NCBI GenBank assembly: GCA_037131575.1
Contig: JBAXQV010000076.1
Location: 1 to 14,081, forward strand
DNA: 14,081 nt
Source of the DNA: VFMC01 sp037131575
GTDB taxonomy: Bacteria > Actinomycetota > Acidimicrobiia > Acidimicrobiales > Ilumatobacteraceae
Reading direction: 5' to 3'
A program made the translations under genes and the position numbers. The notes under the pieces are model-generated. The model was not told where the DNA came from. It ran no database searches and saw only the letters and a list, made by a program, of their open reading frames with translations. Shown in pieces: positions 1 to 7,720 of the stretch (within the stretch, counting starts at the first letter, position 1; each line of letters starts with the position of its first letter).

Positions 1-2096
1 AGGCCCGCTTCCCACGGCGAGGTGTCGGGGGTGACGTCGGTGCTCCAGTACACGTAGCCCTTCTCCACACGCAGCCGATCGACCGCCCGGTAGCCCACAT
101 CGGCGATACCGAAGGGCTGGCCGGCGGCCCACAACACCTCGTACACATGGGCTGCGTACTCGGTGGGGATGTGCAACTCCCAGCCCAGTTCGCCCGTGTA
201 GCCGATACGCATCGCCAACACTGGCGCGGCACCGATGGTGATCTCGCGCGCCTTGCCGTAGCGGAACGCCGCATTCGACACGTCGTCTTCGCACACCGCC
301 TGCAGCACGTCGCGAGAACGCGGGCCGCACAGGTTCAACACGGCGCGCGCCGAGGTGAGGTCGCGCACGATGACCGACCCATCGGTGGGCGATTGGCTCC
401 GGATCCAGCCCATGTCGTGGGCCCCGAACGCAGCGCCCGTGACCACGTACCACGAGTCGGGGGCCGTGCGCGCCATGGTGAGGTCGCACTCGATACCGCC
501 GCGCTCGTTGCACAGTTGGGTGTAGGTGACCGTACCCACCGGCTTGTCCATGTCGGCCACCGACAGCCATTGCACCGCTGCGAGCGCGCCTGGCCCGGTG
601 ATCTCGAACTTGGCGAACGAAGTCTGGTCGATGATTGCCACACGCTCGCGCACCACGGCTGCCTCGGCATTCACGTGGTGGAACCAGTTGGGCGCCCCGA
701 ATGACGGCTCATCGACCGGTTCCACCCCGGCCGGCGCGAACCAGTTGGGCCGCTCCCAACCACCTCGGCTGCCGAACACGGCGTTCTTCGCCGCCAGGGT
801 GTCGTGCAGCGGGCTGCGGCGCACACCGCGACTGGTGTGGTGTTCGCTGCCGGGAGCAGCCAGCTTGTAGTGGTGTCCGTACAACTCGACCATGCGCGGC
901 CCGATGAAGTGCCGGGTGGTGTGATGGAACGAAAAGCGCCTCACGTCGAGCGGCCACAGGTCGAGCGATGGACGCCCTTCGAGCATCCATTCGGCCATCA
1001 TCTTGCCCGCGCCACCACCGGCAGCGATGCCGTAGAGGAACCCGGTGGCGAGGAAGAAGTTGTCGAGCTCAGGGGCGCGGCCCATCACGAAGTCGGCGTC
1101 GGCCGTGTACGGAATGGGGCCGTTGATGAGCGAGCGGATACCCGCGGTTTCGAGCACCGGGGTGCGCTTCACCGCCAGGTCGGCCAGCTGCGCGAAACGG
1201 TCGTGATTGGGCTCGAACAGCTTGCGCTGGAACGGGTACGGAATACCGTCGACGCCGAAGGGCAGCGTGTCGGGTTCGTATCCGCCCACCAGCAGGCCGG
1301 GGCCGTCGGGCTTGTAGTACACGAGATGGTCGGGGTCGCGCATCGTGGGCATCCGGCCCAGTTCGGCCGGAGTGAACTCGCTGATCGGCCCACTGAGCAG
1401 GTACTGGTGTTCCACGGCGACGGCGGGGGCACGCACACCAGCCAGGCGAGCCACTTCCATGCCCCACATGCCCGCCGCGTTCACCACCATGTCGCATGCG
1501 ATGTCGCCGCGGGTGGTGTGCACGGTGGTGACCCGGCGCCCGTCGACCGTGATGCGCTCCACACGAGTCTGCTCGACGATGCGCGCGCCGCGCTGGCGCG
1601 CCCCCTTGGCGATGGCCATGGTCACGCTCGCCGGGTCGATGTACCCGTCGGTGGGCAGGAATGCCGCCGCCTGCACATCGACCGTGCTCATGAGCGGGAA
1701 GAGTTCCTGTGCCCGTTGCGGGGAGATCACTTCCATCGGCAGGCCGAAGCTCTTCGCCATGGTGGTGAGGCGACGCAGTTCCATCACGCGCTCGGGCGAG
1801 CAGGCGAGCCGCAGACTGCCGGTCTCGTGCCAGTCGACCGCCTGCCCGGTCTCTGCTTCGAGGCCGCGGTACATCTCCACCGATTGCTCGAGCATGCGGG
1901 TGGTGTTGCGCGACGAACGCAGTTGACCCACCAACCCGGCTGCGTGCCAGGTGGCGCCGTCGGTGAGGTGATGCTGCTCCACCAACACCACATCGGTTTC
2001 GCCGTACTTGGTGAGCCAGTAGGCGATACTGCAACCGAGGATGCCGCCACCGATGATGACGATGCGCGCCTGCGCGGGGAGTGTGGGTTCGCTCAT
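1..2096 (-). CDS. FAD-dependent dimethylglycine/sarcosine dehydrogenase-like protein with GcvT domain (C-terminus cut by window edge)
   Basis: The open frame covers 698 codons from the ATG at 2096 to the window edge with no stop, so the C-terminus (about 119 residues, judged by alignment with the neighbouring paralogue) is outside. N-terminal FAD-binding motif GGGILGC is at about residues 16-22. The segment TWHAAGLVGQ follows, with His51 at the position that carries covalent FAD in dimethylglycine and sarcosine dehydrogenases. The oxidoreductase domain runs to about 385, followed by a GcvT-like folate domain with DQTSFAKF, GGIECDL and YTGELGWELH. Family role: oxidative N-demethylation of dimethylglycine or sarcosine, passing the methylene group to tetrahydrofolate. 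Electrons may go to ETF (dehydrogenase) or to oxygen (as in actinobacterial dimethylglycine oxidase); the sequence does not decide. It starts 3 bp after the upstream paralogue ends, with GAAGG at 2105-2109 as ribosome site (8-nt spacing), so the two are surely cotranscribed. Exact substrate is inferred. Confidence 0.88.
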   Translation of the reverse strand, partial: MSEPTLPAQARIVIIGGGILGCSIAYWLTKYGETDVVLVEQHHLTDGATWHAAGLVGQLRSSRNTTRMLEQSVEMYRGLEAETGQAVDWHETGSLRLACSPERVMELRRLTTMAKSFGLPMEVISPQRAQELFPLMSTVDVQAAAFLPTDGYIDPASVTMAIAKGARQRGARIVEQTRVERITVDGRRVTTVHTTRGDIACDMVVNAAGMWGMEVARLAGVRAPAVAVEHQYLLSGPISEFTPAELGRMPTMRDPDHLVYYKPDGPGLLVGGYEPDTLPFGVDGIPYPFQRKLFEPNHDRFAQLADLAVKRTPVLETAGIRSLINGPIPYTADADFVMGRAPELDNFFLATGFLYGIAAGGGAGKMMAEWMLEGRPSLDLWPLDVRRFSFHHTTRHFIGPRMVELYGHHYKLAAPGSEHHTSRGVRRSPLHDTLAAKNAVFGSRGGWERPNWFAPAGVEPVDEPSFGAPNWFHHVNAEAAVVRERVAIIDQTSFAKFEITGPGALAAVQWLSVADMDKPVGTVTYTQLCNERGGIECDLTMARTAPDSWYVVTGAAFGAHDMGWIRSQSPTDGSVIVRDLTSARAVLNLCGPRSRDVLQAVCEDDVSNAAFRYGKAREITIGAAPVLAMRIGYTGELGWELHIPTEYAAHVYEVLWAAGQPFGIADVGYRAVDRLRVEKGYVYWSTDVTPDTSPWEAG

Positions 2097-2099
2097 GGG

Positions 2100-4550
2100 T
2101 CAGGCCTTCACGCGTGAGTTGCTGGGGTCGTAGAGAGGGGCGAGCGTGGCCTGTGCCGGCACGCGTGCGGTGGCCACTTCGAGTTCGTAGGTGCCGGCGA
2201 GCACCCAGTCGGCGGCTACGCCACTGGGGTTGCGCACGTACCCGAGGCCGATGGAACGGCCGATGGTGTAGCCGAAGCCGCCGCTGCTGAGCCAGCCCAC
2301 GCGCTCGCCATCGCGGTAGATGGTTTCGCGGCCGAGCAGCACCACCGATGGATCCACCGTGAAGGTGGTGAGCATCTTGCGCACACCGTGCTCGCGCTGG
2401 GCGGCGATGGCCTCGCGTCCACGGAAGTCGATACCGCTGCGCGACTTCACGGCCCAGCCGAGACCTGCCTCGATGGGGGTGTGATCGGGGCCGATGTCGC
2501 TACCCCAGGCGCGGTAGCCCTTCTCGAGCCGGCAACTCTCGATGGCCCGGTAGCCGCCGTTGCGCAAACCGTGCTCGGCACCCGCTGCGGTGAGCACGTC
2601 GAACACCGCAGTGGCGTATTCCACGGGGAGGTGCAGTTCCCAGCCGAGTTCGCCCATGTACGTGATGCGCAGTGCCCGCACCGGGCAGCCGGCGATACCG
2701 ATGGTCTGCATCGTGCCGAACGGGAACGCATCGTTCGCCAGGTCGGCACGGGTGACGGCTTGCAGAATCGTGCGCGCCTTGGGCCCCATCAGGGTGAGCA
2801 CCGAGTAGGCCGACGTGATGTCGAACAACTGGGCGTTCATTCCCGCAGGAATGCCGCGCGCAATCCAGTCGAAGTCGTGTGTGGCGAAACCCGTGCCGGT
2901 GACGATGTAGAACTCGTCGTGCGCCACCCGGCCCACGGTGAGATCGCACTGGATGCCACCTGCGTCGTCGAGCATCTGCGTGTAGGTGAGCGACCCCACC
3001 GGTTTGCGCACGTTGTTGGCGCATATCCAGTCGAGGGCAGCACCGGCATCGGAGCCCTTCAATGCGAACTTCGCGAACGACGTCTGGTCGATGAGTACGG
3101 CCGTCTCACGGCACGCAGCATGTTCACGGCCCACCGCAGCGAACCAGTTCTGGCGGCCGTAGGTGTAGATGTCGTGCGGCGCCTCACCCAGCGCAGCATC
3201 GGCGTACCAGTTGGGTCGCTCCCAGCCGAGCTTTTCCCCGAACACGGCACCGGCTGCGGCGAGACGCGTGTACAGCGGCGAGGTGCGGCACGGCCGACCG
3301 CTGTGGTGCTCTTCGAATGGCCACGCCATGGTGTAGTGCTTGGCATACGCCTCGAGCGTGCGAGTACGCACCCAATCGGTGTCGCGGTGCGGGCGGCCGA
3401 AACGACGGAGGTCGACCACCCACAGGTCGAAGGGCGGCCGACCGTCGTGCACCCATTGGGCGAGCGCCTGGCCGGCACCGCCACCGGCGGCGATACCGAA
3501 CGCGTTGAAGCCCGCACCGACGTAGAAGTTGGGCAGCTCGGGCGCCTCACCGAGGATGAAGTTGCCATCGGGGGTGAAGCTCTCGGGCCCGTTGATGAGC
3601 GTGCGGATACCGGTGTTCGCCAACTCGGGCACACGACCGATGGCGAGGTCCATGATGGGGGCGAAGTGGTCGTAGTTCTCGTCGAGCAGCTGGAACTGGA
3701 ACGGACGTGGGATGCCATTCACGGCCCACGGAATGGGGTTCGGCTCGTACCCGCCCATCACCAGGCCGCCCACTTCTTCCTTGTAATAGGTGAGGCGGTC
3801 GGGGTCGCGCAGTGTGGGCAGGTTGCGCGGTACTTCGGGCGTGAACGGTTCGGTGATCACGTACTGGTGTTCCACCGACACCAACGGCACTGCCACACCC
3901 ACCGTGGCGGCGAGATCGCGGGTCCATTGTCCGGCGCACACCACCACCTTCTCGCATTCGATACGGCCTCGGTCGGTCACCACGGCACGCACCACACCGT
4001 CGACCACCTCGATGCTCAACACCTCGGTGTCTTCGCACAACGTGGCACCGGCCATACGCGCGCCGCGAGCCAAGGCCATGGTGATGTCGCTGGGGTTCGC
4101 CTGCCCGTCGGTGGGGAGGAAGGCGGCACCGACGAGGTCGTCGACCTGCATGAGCGGCCACAATTCCTGCGCTTCACTCGGCGACAACAGGTGCATCTCG
4201 AGCCCGAAACTCTTGGCCGTGGTGGCCTGACGTCTCACCTCGGTCCAGCGTTCCTCGTTGCAGGCGAGCCGAAGCCCGCCGTTCATCTTCCAACCGGTGG
4301 CCTGCCCGGTTTCGGCCTCGAGCGTCTTGTACAACTCCACTGAGTTGCCGAGCAGTTGGGTGATGTTGGCACTGGTACGGAGCTGACCCACCAGGCCGGC
4401 TGCGTGAAAGGTGGAGCCCGACGTGAGCTTGTGCTTCTCCACCAGCACGGTGTCGGTCCAACCGAGTTTGGCGAGGTGATAGGCGGTGGAGCAGCCGACG
4501 ATGCCGCCGCCGATGACCACCGCACGGGCCGATGAGGGGAGTTCTGCCAT
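2100..4550 (-). CDS. FAD-dependent dimethylglycine/sarcosine dehydrogenase-like protein with GcvT domain, full length (816 aa)
   Basis: A complete 816-residue protein, the usual size for dimethylglycine dehydrogenase/oxidase. GGGIVGC at 14-20 binds the FAD dinucleotide. His49 in STFHAAGLVGQ matches the covalent flavin-linking histidine. The oxidoreductase domain extends to about 385, a short linking domain (FAO_M type) to about 440, the GcvT folate-binding domain from about 445 to 700 (DQTSFAKF at 488-495, GGIQCDL with Asp536, YMGELGWELH from 631, RLEKGY at 674-679), and a GcvT C-terminal barrel from about 710 to 805. Known family reaction: demethylation of dimethylglycine or sarcosine coupled to methylene-THF formation. 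It is first in a two-gene operon with a paralogue. The ATG at 4550 has no convincing Shine-Dalgarno, but a TANNNT element lies 6 nt upstream, suggesting a leaderless transcript. Which of the two proteins uses dimethylglycine and which sarcosine cannot be told here. Confidence 0.92.
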   Translation of the reverse strand: MAELPSSARAVVIGGGIVGCSTAYHLAKLGWTDTVLVEKHKLTSGSTFHAAGLVGQLRTSANITQLLGNSVELYKTLEAETGQATGWKMNGGLRLACNEERWTEVRRQATTAKSFGLEMHLLSPSEAQELWPLMQVDDLVGAAFLPTDGQANPSDITMALARGARMAGATLCEDTEVLSIEVVDGVVRAVVTDRGRIECEKVVVCAGQWTRDLAATVGVAVPLVSVEHQYVITEPFTPEVPRNLPTLRDPDRLTYYKEEVGGLVMGGYEPNPIPWAVNGIPRPFQFQLLDENYDHFAPIMDLAIGRVPELANTGIRTLINGPESFTPDGNFILGEAPELPNFYVGAGFNAFGIAAGGGAGQALAQWVHDGRPPFDLWVVDLRRFGRPHRDTDWVRTRTLEAYAKHYTMAWPFEEHHSGRPCRTSPLYTRLAAAGAVFGEKLGWERPNWYADAALGEAPHDIYTYGRQNWFAAVGREHAACRETAVLIDQTSFAKFALKGSDAGAALDWICANNVRKPVGSLTYTQMLDDAGGIQCDLTVGRVAHDEFYIVTGTGFATHDFDWIARGIPAGMNAQLFDITSAYSVLTLMGPKARTILQAVTRADLANDAFPFGTMQTIGIAGCPVRALRITYMGELGWELHLPVEYATAVFDVLTAAGAEHGLRNGGYRAIESCRLEKGYRAWGSDIGPDHTPIEAGLGWAVKSRSGIDFRGREAIAAQREHGVRKMLTTFTVDPSVVLLGRETIYRDGERVGWLSSGGFGYTIGRSIGLGYVRNPSGVAADWVLAGTYELEVATARVPAQATLAPLYDPSNSRVKA

Positions 4551-4556
4551 ACGGCA

Positions 4557-4562
4557 ACCGTA
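4557..4562 (-). promoter_or_regulatory. Possible -10 element (TACGGT) for a leaderless dehydrogenase transcript
   Basis: On the minus strand TACGGT fits the actinobacterial TANNNT -10 pattern and ends 6 nt before the ATG at 4550. Transcription would then begin at or next to the start codon, which matches the lack of a ribosome binding site. No good -35 is visible. Weak, position-based inference. Confidence 0.35.
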
Positions 4563-4613
4563 GCGTCCATCAGCTGCACGGAATGGGGCGAGGAGCGCGC
4601 GTCATCGGACGTC

Positions 4614-4633
4614 TATGATCAGTTCACTCATCA
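4614..4633 (+). promoter_or_regulatory. Candidate -10 (TATGAT) and overlapping dyad operator of the importer operon
   Basis: TATGAT at 4614-4619 is a near-consensus -10 placed to give a leader of about 27 nt before the GTG at 4653. No clear -35 is seen at the expected distance, so an activator may be needed. Overlapping it is the imperfect palindrome TGATCAGTTCACTCATCA (4616-4633), with arms TGATcAGT and ACTcATCA matching at 7 of 8 positions. Its place over the -10 and expected start of transcription suits a repressor site. It does not resemble the GTTCC/GGAAC sites of the iclR and fhs promoters. The rest of the 102-bp divergent region shows nothing else I can support. Confidence 0.45.
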
Positions 4634-4636
4634 GCC

Positions 4637-4643
4637 GGGGGAG
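4637..4643 (+). promoter_or_regulatory. Ribosome binding site deciding the GTG start of the importer ATPase
   Basis: GGGGAGG lies 9 nt before the GTG at 4653. The alternative in-frame ATG at 4665 would be 21 nt away, so the GTG start is preferred. Confidence 0.7.
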
Positions 4644-4652
4644 GCCGACGTC

Positions 4653-5681
4653 GTGACAGAACCGATGATTTCGGTGCGTGGATTGTGGAAGGTGTACGGG
4701 TCGCACGCCGAACGCATCGTTGGTTCGTCCGACGCCGACCTGCCTCGCGCCGAACTCGAGGCGCGCACCGGAAATGTCATCGCGATGCGCGACATCGACC
4801 TCGATGTGGCGTCCGGCGAGGTGTTCGTGGTGATGGGCTTGTCGGGCAGTGGGAAGTCGACGCTCGTGCGCTGCCTCACTCGCCTCATCGAACCCACCGC
4901 CGGTTCCGTGCGCATCGGCGATGTCGATGTGACCGCTGCCAGCGACGATGCCTTGCTCGATGTCCGCCGACACAAGGTGTCGATGGTGTTCCAGCACTTC
5001 GGCCTGTTGCCGCATCGCTCGCTGCTCGACAACGTGGCGTTCGGCCTCGAGGTACGCGGTACCGAACGCGCCGAGCGCCGAGGGGTGGCAGCCGACCGAC
5101 TCGAACTGGTGGGCCTCGGTGGTATGGGCGAGTACCGACCGCATCAACTCAGCGGCGGCCAGCAACAGCGCGTCGGCCTCGCCCGCGCCTTGGCCACCGA
5201 CCCCGAAGTGCTGCTGTTCGACGAACCGTTCTCCGCACTCGACCCACTCATCCGACGCGAAATGCAGGACGAGGTGGTTCGCCTGCGCAAAGAAGTGCGC
5301 ACCACCATGGTGTTCATCACCCACGATCTCAGCGAGGCATTGCGCCTGGGCGACCGTATCGCCATCATGCGTGACGGCCGCTTCGTGCAGGTGGGCACGC
5401 CAGCCGAGGTGGTGCTGCAACCTGCCGACGACTACGTGCGCAACTTCGTGCGCGACGTGCCGCGTGCGTCGGTGGTACCGGTCGACGCCATCATGGAGCC
5501 GTTGGGTGTCGGCCCGTTCTCCGGCGAGGTCGCAGGTACCGCGCCCGTTCGCGACGCCGTGGGCTTCGTCGCCTCGAGCGATCTGCCCGTTCGCGTGCTC
5601 GGCACCGATGGTGGGGCAGTGGGTCAGGTCACCCGCACCGCCGTGCTGCAGGTCATCGCCTCCGAGGGGTCGATGGCGTGA
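4653..5681 (+). CDS. proV: Glycine betaine/proline-type ABC transporter ATP-binding protein
   Basis: A 342-residue ATPase that powers uptake of quaternary amines (glycine betaine, choline or related compounds). Walker A GLSGSGKST is at 62-70, the Q-loop at Gln114 in FQHFGLLP, signature LSGGQ at 166-170, Walker B LLFDEP at 187-192 and the switch histidine at 224. The N-terminal region leading into MRDIDLDVASGE and the run MGLSGSGKSTLVR are typical of the ProV/OpuAA subfamily rather than of general amino acid importers. After the ATPase core only about 70 residues remain, less than the tandem CBS pair of E. coli ProV (about 400 aa), so the ionic-strength sensing module seems reduced or absent. 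The gene overlaps the permease start by 4 bp (GTGA), so the two are translationally coupled. Substrate is inferred from subfamily and neighbours. Confidence 0.93.
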   Translation: MTEPMISVRGLWKVYGSHAERIVGSSDADLPRAELEARTGNVIAMRDIDLDVASGEVFVVMGLSGSGKSTLVRCLTRLIEPTAGSVRIGDVDVTAASDDALLDVRRHKVSMVFQHFGLLPHRSLLDNVAFGLEVRGTERAERRGVAADRLELVGLGGMGEYRPHQLSGGQQQRVGLARALATDPEVLLFDEPFSALDPLIRREMQDEVVRLRKEVRTTMVFITHDLSEALRLGDRIAIMRDGRFVQVGTPAEVVLQPADDYVRNFVRDVPRASVVPVDAIMEPLGVGPFSGEVAGTAPVRDAVGFVASSDLPVRVLGTDGGAVGQVTRTAVLQVIASEGSMA

Positions 5682-7684
5682 CCGCGGTGGCCGAGCGACC
5701 AGCCTCGGGCAGCGCCAGTTCGCCCGCGCCGACATTCCGCGCCAACCCCGACCGCAGCCGCCCCATCGTGGCCGGTGCGGTGTTCGTGGCACTGTTCGCT
5801 CTGGCACTCGTGGCCAACCCTGAAGTGCCCACCTGGTTTGCGGTGCACCTCCAGGAATGGGCCCACGACGTGTACATGTGGACCGTGCGCAACAACACCA
5901 CCAACTGGGTGTTCACGGCGATTTTCAACCCCATTGCTGATGCCATCAACGGTTTGGTGCACTTCGTTCACGGCACGCTCACTTTCCTGCGCTGGCCCGG
6001 TGTGGTGGCCCTCACGGCTGCGGTGGGGTGGCGCACCGGTGGTGTGCGTGCAGCGCTCGGCGGAGGCCTGGCCATGTTCTTCGTCGGCGTGCTCGGCGTG
6101 TGGGACCCCGCCATGGTCACGTTGTCGATCATGCTCACCTCGGTGCTCATTGCGCTCATCATCGGCATCCCTCTCGGTATCTGGTCGGCTCGATCCGACC
6201 GCGGCGAACGCATCTTGCGCGGCATGCTCGACACCGCTCAGGTAATGCCTGCGTTCGTGTACCTGCTGCCCATCACCATGTTGTTCGGGCTGAAGTACCC
6301 GCCTGCCGTGGTGGCCACGGTGGTGTACGCCATTCCTCCGGCGGTTCGCCTCACCAACCTCGGGTTGCGCAGCGTGCCGGTGGTCTCCAACGAAGTAGCG
6401 CAATCGTTCGGTTCGACCTCGTGGCAGCAATTGGTGAAGGTGCAACTCCCCATGGCGCGGCGCACCATTCTGTTGGGCCTCAATCAGGTCATCATGATGG
6501 CCTTCGGCATCGTGGTCATCGCCGCCCTGCTGGGTGCCGACGACCTCGGCCAGGCCGTGTTGAAAGGGTTGCAGAAGAACGATGTGGGCGCAGCGTTCGT
6601 TCCCGGTATGGCAATCGTGCTCTTGGCCATATCGCTCGATCGCATCACCACTGGTGAGAAGACCGCCACGCGGCGGGGAAGCACACCCATCAACATGCGT
6701 ACCGGCATGCTCATCGGGGTGGGCGTGGTGGCGGTGGCCACGGCAGCGGCGCATGTGTTCGGCGCAGACACGTTCCCCGACGCCTTGGTGTACGACCTTC
6801 GCCCGCACATCAACGATGCAGTCGCCTGGGTGAACGATCACATCCGCAAGGGGATTCCGGTCATCGGCGGCACCGAGGCAATCAACCGCTTCCTGGTGGT
6901 CGATGTCCTCGAGCCACTGCGCAGCTTCCTGGTGTGGCTGCCCTGGTTGGTCGTGGTGGTGGGCGTGGCGCTCATCGGTTACCTGAGCCGTGGTTGGCGG
7001 CTTGCGGGCACCTGCGCTGCGTGTCTGCTGGCCATCGGCGCCATGGGCACCGTTGCGGGTGGCGCCAGCGGGCGCACCCAGTTGTGGGATCTCGCCATGG
7101 ACACCCTGTCGCAGGTGCTGGTGGCCATCGTCATCAGCGTGCTCATCGCCATTCCACTCGGCATCGCCGCCGGCCGTTCCGATCGCTTCGCCAAAGTGCT
7201 GCGTCCATTCCTCGACGTGGCCCAGGTGATGCCGCAGTTCGTGTACCTCATTCCGGTGCTGTTCCTGTTCGGGGTGGGCCGCGGTGCGGGCGTGGTGGCA
7301 TCGGTCATCTACGCCATTCCGCCATGCATCCGCCTCACCAGCCTGGGCATGCACGAGGTGCCGTTCACGCCCCGTGAGGCGGCCATCTCCTTCGGTGCCA
7401 CGCCATCGCAGGAACTGCGCAAGGTGCAGCTTCCGCTTGCGTTCCGGTCGATCATGCTGGGCATCAACCAGACCATCCTCATGGTGCTCGCCACGGTCAT
7501 CATTGCGGCACTCATCGGGGCCGGGGCATTGGGGCTCATTGCGTACGAATCGTTCGCCAAGCCCATCCAGAAGTTCGGGCCGGGCGTGGCGGGTGGGTTG
7601 AGCATCGTGTTCCTCGCCATCGTGCTCGACCGCCTCACCCAGGCATGGGGCACCGACCCCAATCAGAGCCGCCGCTCACAGTGA
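5678..7684 (+). CDS. proW: Glycine betaine-type ABC transporter permease, two permease domains fused
   Basis: A 668-residue membrane protein, about twice the length of a single-domain permease of this class. It contains two homologous binding-protein-dependent transport domains. The ATPase-coupling (EAA) loops are at 239-258, starting EVAQSFGSTS, and 567-586, starting EAAISFGATP, 328 residues apart. Each copy also repeats D-x-AQVMP-x-FVYL (185-195 and 513-523), VVA-x-V-x-YAIPP (211-221 and 539-549) and a C-terminal LDR(I/L)T. Hydrophobic segments occur near 31-47, 105-141, 148-170, 345-360, 416-437 and 477-495. One chain may thus supply both halves of the membrane channel; family knowledge includes such double permeases for betaine uptake. 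The GTG start overlaps the ATPase stop and has GAGGGG at 5664-5669, 8 nt upstream. The symbol follows the family; the fusion differs from E. coli ProW. Confidence 0.9.
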   Translation: MTAVAERPASGSASSPAPTFRANPDRSRPIVAGAVFVALFALALVANPEVPTWFAVHLQEWAHDVYMWTVRNNTTNWVFTAIFNPIADAINGLVHFVHGTLTFLRWPGVVALTAAVGWRTGGVRAALGGGLAMFFVGVLGVWDPAMVTLSIMLTSVLIALIIGIPLGIWSARSDRGERILRGMLDTAQVMPAFVYLLPITMLFGLKYPPAVVATVVYAIPPAVRLTNLGLRSVPVVSNEVAQSFGSTSWQQLVKVQLPMARRTILLGLNQVIMMAFGIVVIAALLGADDLGQAVLKGLQKNDVGAAFVPGMAIVLLAISLDRITTGEKTATRRGSTPINMRTGMLIGVGVVAVATAAAHVFGADTFPDALVYDLRPHINDAVAWVNDHIRKGIPVIGGTEAINRFLVVDVLEPLRSFLVWLPWLVVVVGVALIGYLSRGWRLAGTCAACLLAIGAMGTVAGGASGRTQLWDLAMDTLSQVLVAIVISVLIAIPLGIAAGRSDRFAKVLRPFLDVAQVMPQFVYLIPVLFLFGVGRGAGVVASVIYAIPPCIRLTSLGMHEVPFTPREAAISFGATPSQELRKVQLPLAFRSIMLGINQTILMVLATVIIAALIGAGALGLIAYESFAKPIQKFGPGVAGGLSIVFLAIVLDRLTQAWGTDPNQSRRSQ

Positions 7685-7707
7685 GCTAACCTCGTACGTA
7701 CCAGCAC

Positions 7708-7715
7708 AAGGGGGA
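7708..7715 (+). promoter_or_regulatory. Strong ribosome binding site of the binding-protein gene
   Basis: AAGGGGGA, 5 nt before the ATG at 7721, is the strongest Shine-Dalgarno in the importer operon. Binding proteins are normally needed in excess over the membrane parts, which fits. Confidence 0.65.
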
Positions 7716-7720
7716 TATTC

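Noticed and set aside
804..4343. Long plus-strand open frames opposite the two demethylases (437 codons at 804-2117 and 651 codons at 2388-4343)
   Set aside because: They lie antisense to genes with clear family motifs, are rich in His/Arg/Gly without any recognisable domain, and are expected from low stop-codon frequency in GC-rich DNA.
5624..7354. A 576-codon minus-strand open frame opposite the permease gene
   Set aside because: It is a His/Glu/Arg-rich low-complexity shadow of a gene with good membrane and EAA motifs; no domain is seen.
7694..7701. GTACGTAC palindrome before the binding-protein gene as an operator or internal promoter
   Set aside because: Eight bases, common by chance, with no nearby -10/-35 pair; a single importer operon is simpler.
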